Positions 63,114-64,000 of a stretch of DNA of 64,000 bases are shown piece after piece. The stretch is from positions 1 to 64,000 of the forward strand of contig NZ_WBMT01000034.1 in assembly GCF_008923185.1 (NCBI RefSeq). The letters are read 5' to 3'. Positions within the stretch are counted from its first letter, which is position 1. Every line of letters starts with the position of its first letter. Under the pieces are notes generated by a model. That model worked only from the letters and a program-made list of their open reading frames with translations. It made no database searches and was not told the origin of the DNA. The stretch is from Actinomadura rudentiformis (GTDB lineage: Bacteria; Actinomycetota; Actinomycetes; Streptosporangiales; Streptosporangiaceae). Made by a program: the position numbers and the translations under genes.

Positions 63114-64000
63114 ATGCACAAGCAGAAGACCCCGGCCCAGCGGGCACTGAACGGTCTGAAGGAGCGCATGCGCACACCGGCGGCGCCCGCGTCGTCACGG
63201 CGTGCGCGGGCGAGGGACCACTGGTCGTTCCTCTTCGGGGAGATCGCGGTGTACGCGTTCGTGGTGCTCCTGGTGACCGGCGCGTTCCTGACCGTGTTCT
63301 TCGAGCCGAGCACGAAGGCGGTCACCTACGACGGCTCGTATGCGCCGTTGCGCGGCGTCCAGGTGAGCGAGGCGTACGAGTCGACGCTCGACCTCAGCTT
63401 CGAGGTACGCGGCGGGCTGCTCATGAGGCAGATCCACCACTGGGCGGCACTCGTCTTCATCGCCGCGATCACCCTCCAGCTGCTGCGGATGTTCTTCACG
63501 GGCGCTTACCGGCGCCCCCGAGGGCTGAACTGGCTGATCTGGGTGGGTCTGCTCGTGCTCGGCATGGCCGCGGGCGTGACCGGGACGATCCTGCCGGACG
63601 ACATGTTGTCGGGTGGCAGCCTCGGGCTCATCCAAGGCGTGACGCAGTCGATCCCGGTCTTCGGTACCGACCTGATGGGCCTGCTCTTCGGCGGGGAGTT
63701 CCCGGGCGACGACATCATCCCGCGGTTCTACTGGCTGCACGTGCTGGCCATCCCGGCATTGGCGATCGGGCTGTTCGCGCTGCGCCGCCGCCTGGTCCGG
63801 CGGCACGGCCACACGCGCTTCCGGATGCCGGCGCGCCGCCTCACCACGTTCCAGACCGCTCACATGGCCGCCCCGAGGGCCACGTCAGTGGCGATGTTCC
63901 TCGCGACCTGCGGGGTCCTGACGCTCCTCGGCACGGTCGCGCAGATCAACCCGATCTGGCAATTCGGGCCGTACAAGCCGGGCGACATCACCGCCGGGGC
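63114..64000 (+). CDS. qcrB: Cytochrome bc1-type cytochrome b subunit, QcrB (partial, runs off window)
   Basis: The frame is open from ATG 63114 to the window end (295 residues), behind AAGGA. It matches actinobacterial QcrB: DHWSFLFGEIAVYAFVVLLV, TGAFLTVFFEPS, VRGGLLMRQIHHWAALVFI, GVTGTILPDDMLSGGSL, and NPIWQFGPYKPGDIT. HH in TM2 and the His in FYWLHVLAIP are haem-b ligands. The subunit oxidises menaquinol in the bc1-aa3 supercomplex. Usually it is the last gene of ctaE-qcrCAB; here no qcrC or qcrA lies upstream, so this is an extra, orphan copy. Confidence 0.88.
   Translation, partial: MHKQKTPAQRALNGLKERMRTPAAPASSRRARARDHWSFLFGEIAVYAFVVLLVTGAFLTVFFEPSTKAVTYDGSYAPLRGVQVSEAYESTLDLSFEVRGGLLMRQIHHWAALVFIAAITLQLLRMFFTGAYRRPRGLNWLIWVGLLVLGMAAGVTGTILPDDMLSGGSLGLIQGVTQSIPVFGTDLMGLLFGGEFPGDDIIPRFYWLHVLAIPALAIGLFALRRRLVRRHGHTRFRMPARRLTTFQTAHMAAPRATSVAMFLATCGVLTLLGTVAQINPIWQFGPYKPGDITAG

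Overview
This is a high-GC actinomycete chromosome segment. A Streptosporangiales-type organism (for example Thermomonosporaceae) is my inference, from DUF397/anti-sigma ATPase pairs, LAL-type LuxR regulators, DUF5999 and DUF4132 proteins, GTG/TTG starts and a secreted chitinase/LPMO set. I see no rRNA, tRNA or CRISPR array.

Layout. 1-3841: the start of an IS256-family transposase (minus, cut by the window edge) abuts a 5'-truncated DUF397 gene with three 57-bp repeats, followed by a NACHT-LRR STAND NTPase. 3842-9833: AlkB-like dioxygenase, secreted small protein, binding-protein/VWA lipoprotein, DUF4115 membrane protein, and a 14-TM MFS exporter behind a SoxR-like operator. 9834-15208: convergent repeats, acyl-CoA synthetase, a DUF397 / anti-sigma ATPase divergent pair around 12-bp iterons, about 450 bp of degenerate ~130-bp repeats, trehalose-6-phosphate synthase. 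15356-27422: small-molecule and redox genes with their regulators (DoxX/MarR, FAD oxidase, HxlR, hydrolase, LLM oxidoreductase, ArsR/SRPBCC, LAL LuxR, SnoaL-NmrA fusion, DUF1772, HD, YbaK). 27464-38426: DUF4132, GlxA-type regulator, cupin, tricorn protease, NarL-type two-component system, DedA. 38586-45135: an OmpR-type two-component system, HtrA-like protease and a VWA-DUF58-MoxR module, all on the minus strand. 45537-52909: two paralogous small membrane proteins with a shared EEYLAWLAD motif, DUF5999, molybdopterin oxidoreductase, cholesterol oxidase with a KstR-like box, and a large membrane protein. 52945-58462: GDSL hydrolase, then a four-gene conflict/signalling candidate. 58443-62730: DUF305, chitin LPMO, GH18 chitinase and intradiol dioxygenase. 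63114-64000: a stand-alone cytochrome b (QcrB) running off the window.

Most interesting: the operon at 53934-58462. A Crp/Fnr regulator with an intact cyclic-nucleotide motif is followed by a class III cyclase-like protein with both metal aspartates, then a P-loop NTPase with a helical-repeat tail, then an unknown protein. The cyclase C-terminus and the NTPase N-terminus carry the same 18-residue Gly-rich motif. This is the arrangement expected of amyloid-like (BASS) signalling pairs, so a sensor NTPase may recruit or switch the cyclase, whose product may act on the Crp protein. The cis sites (SoxR-like, KstR-like, 12-bp iterons) were read by eye against known consensus sequences.
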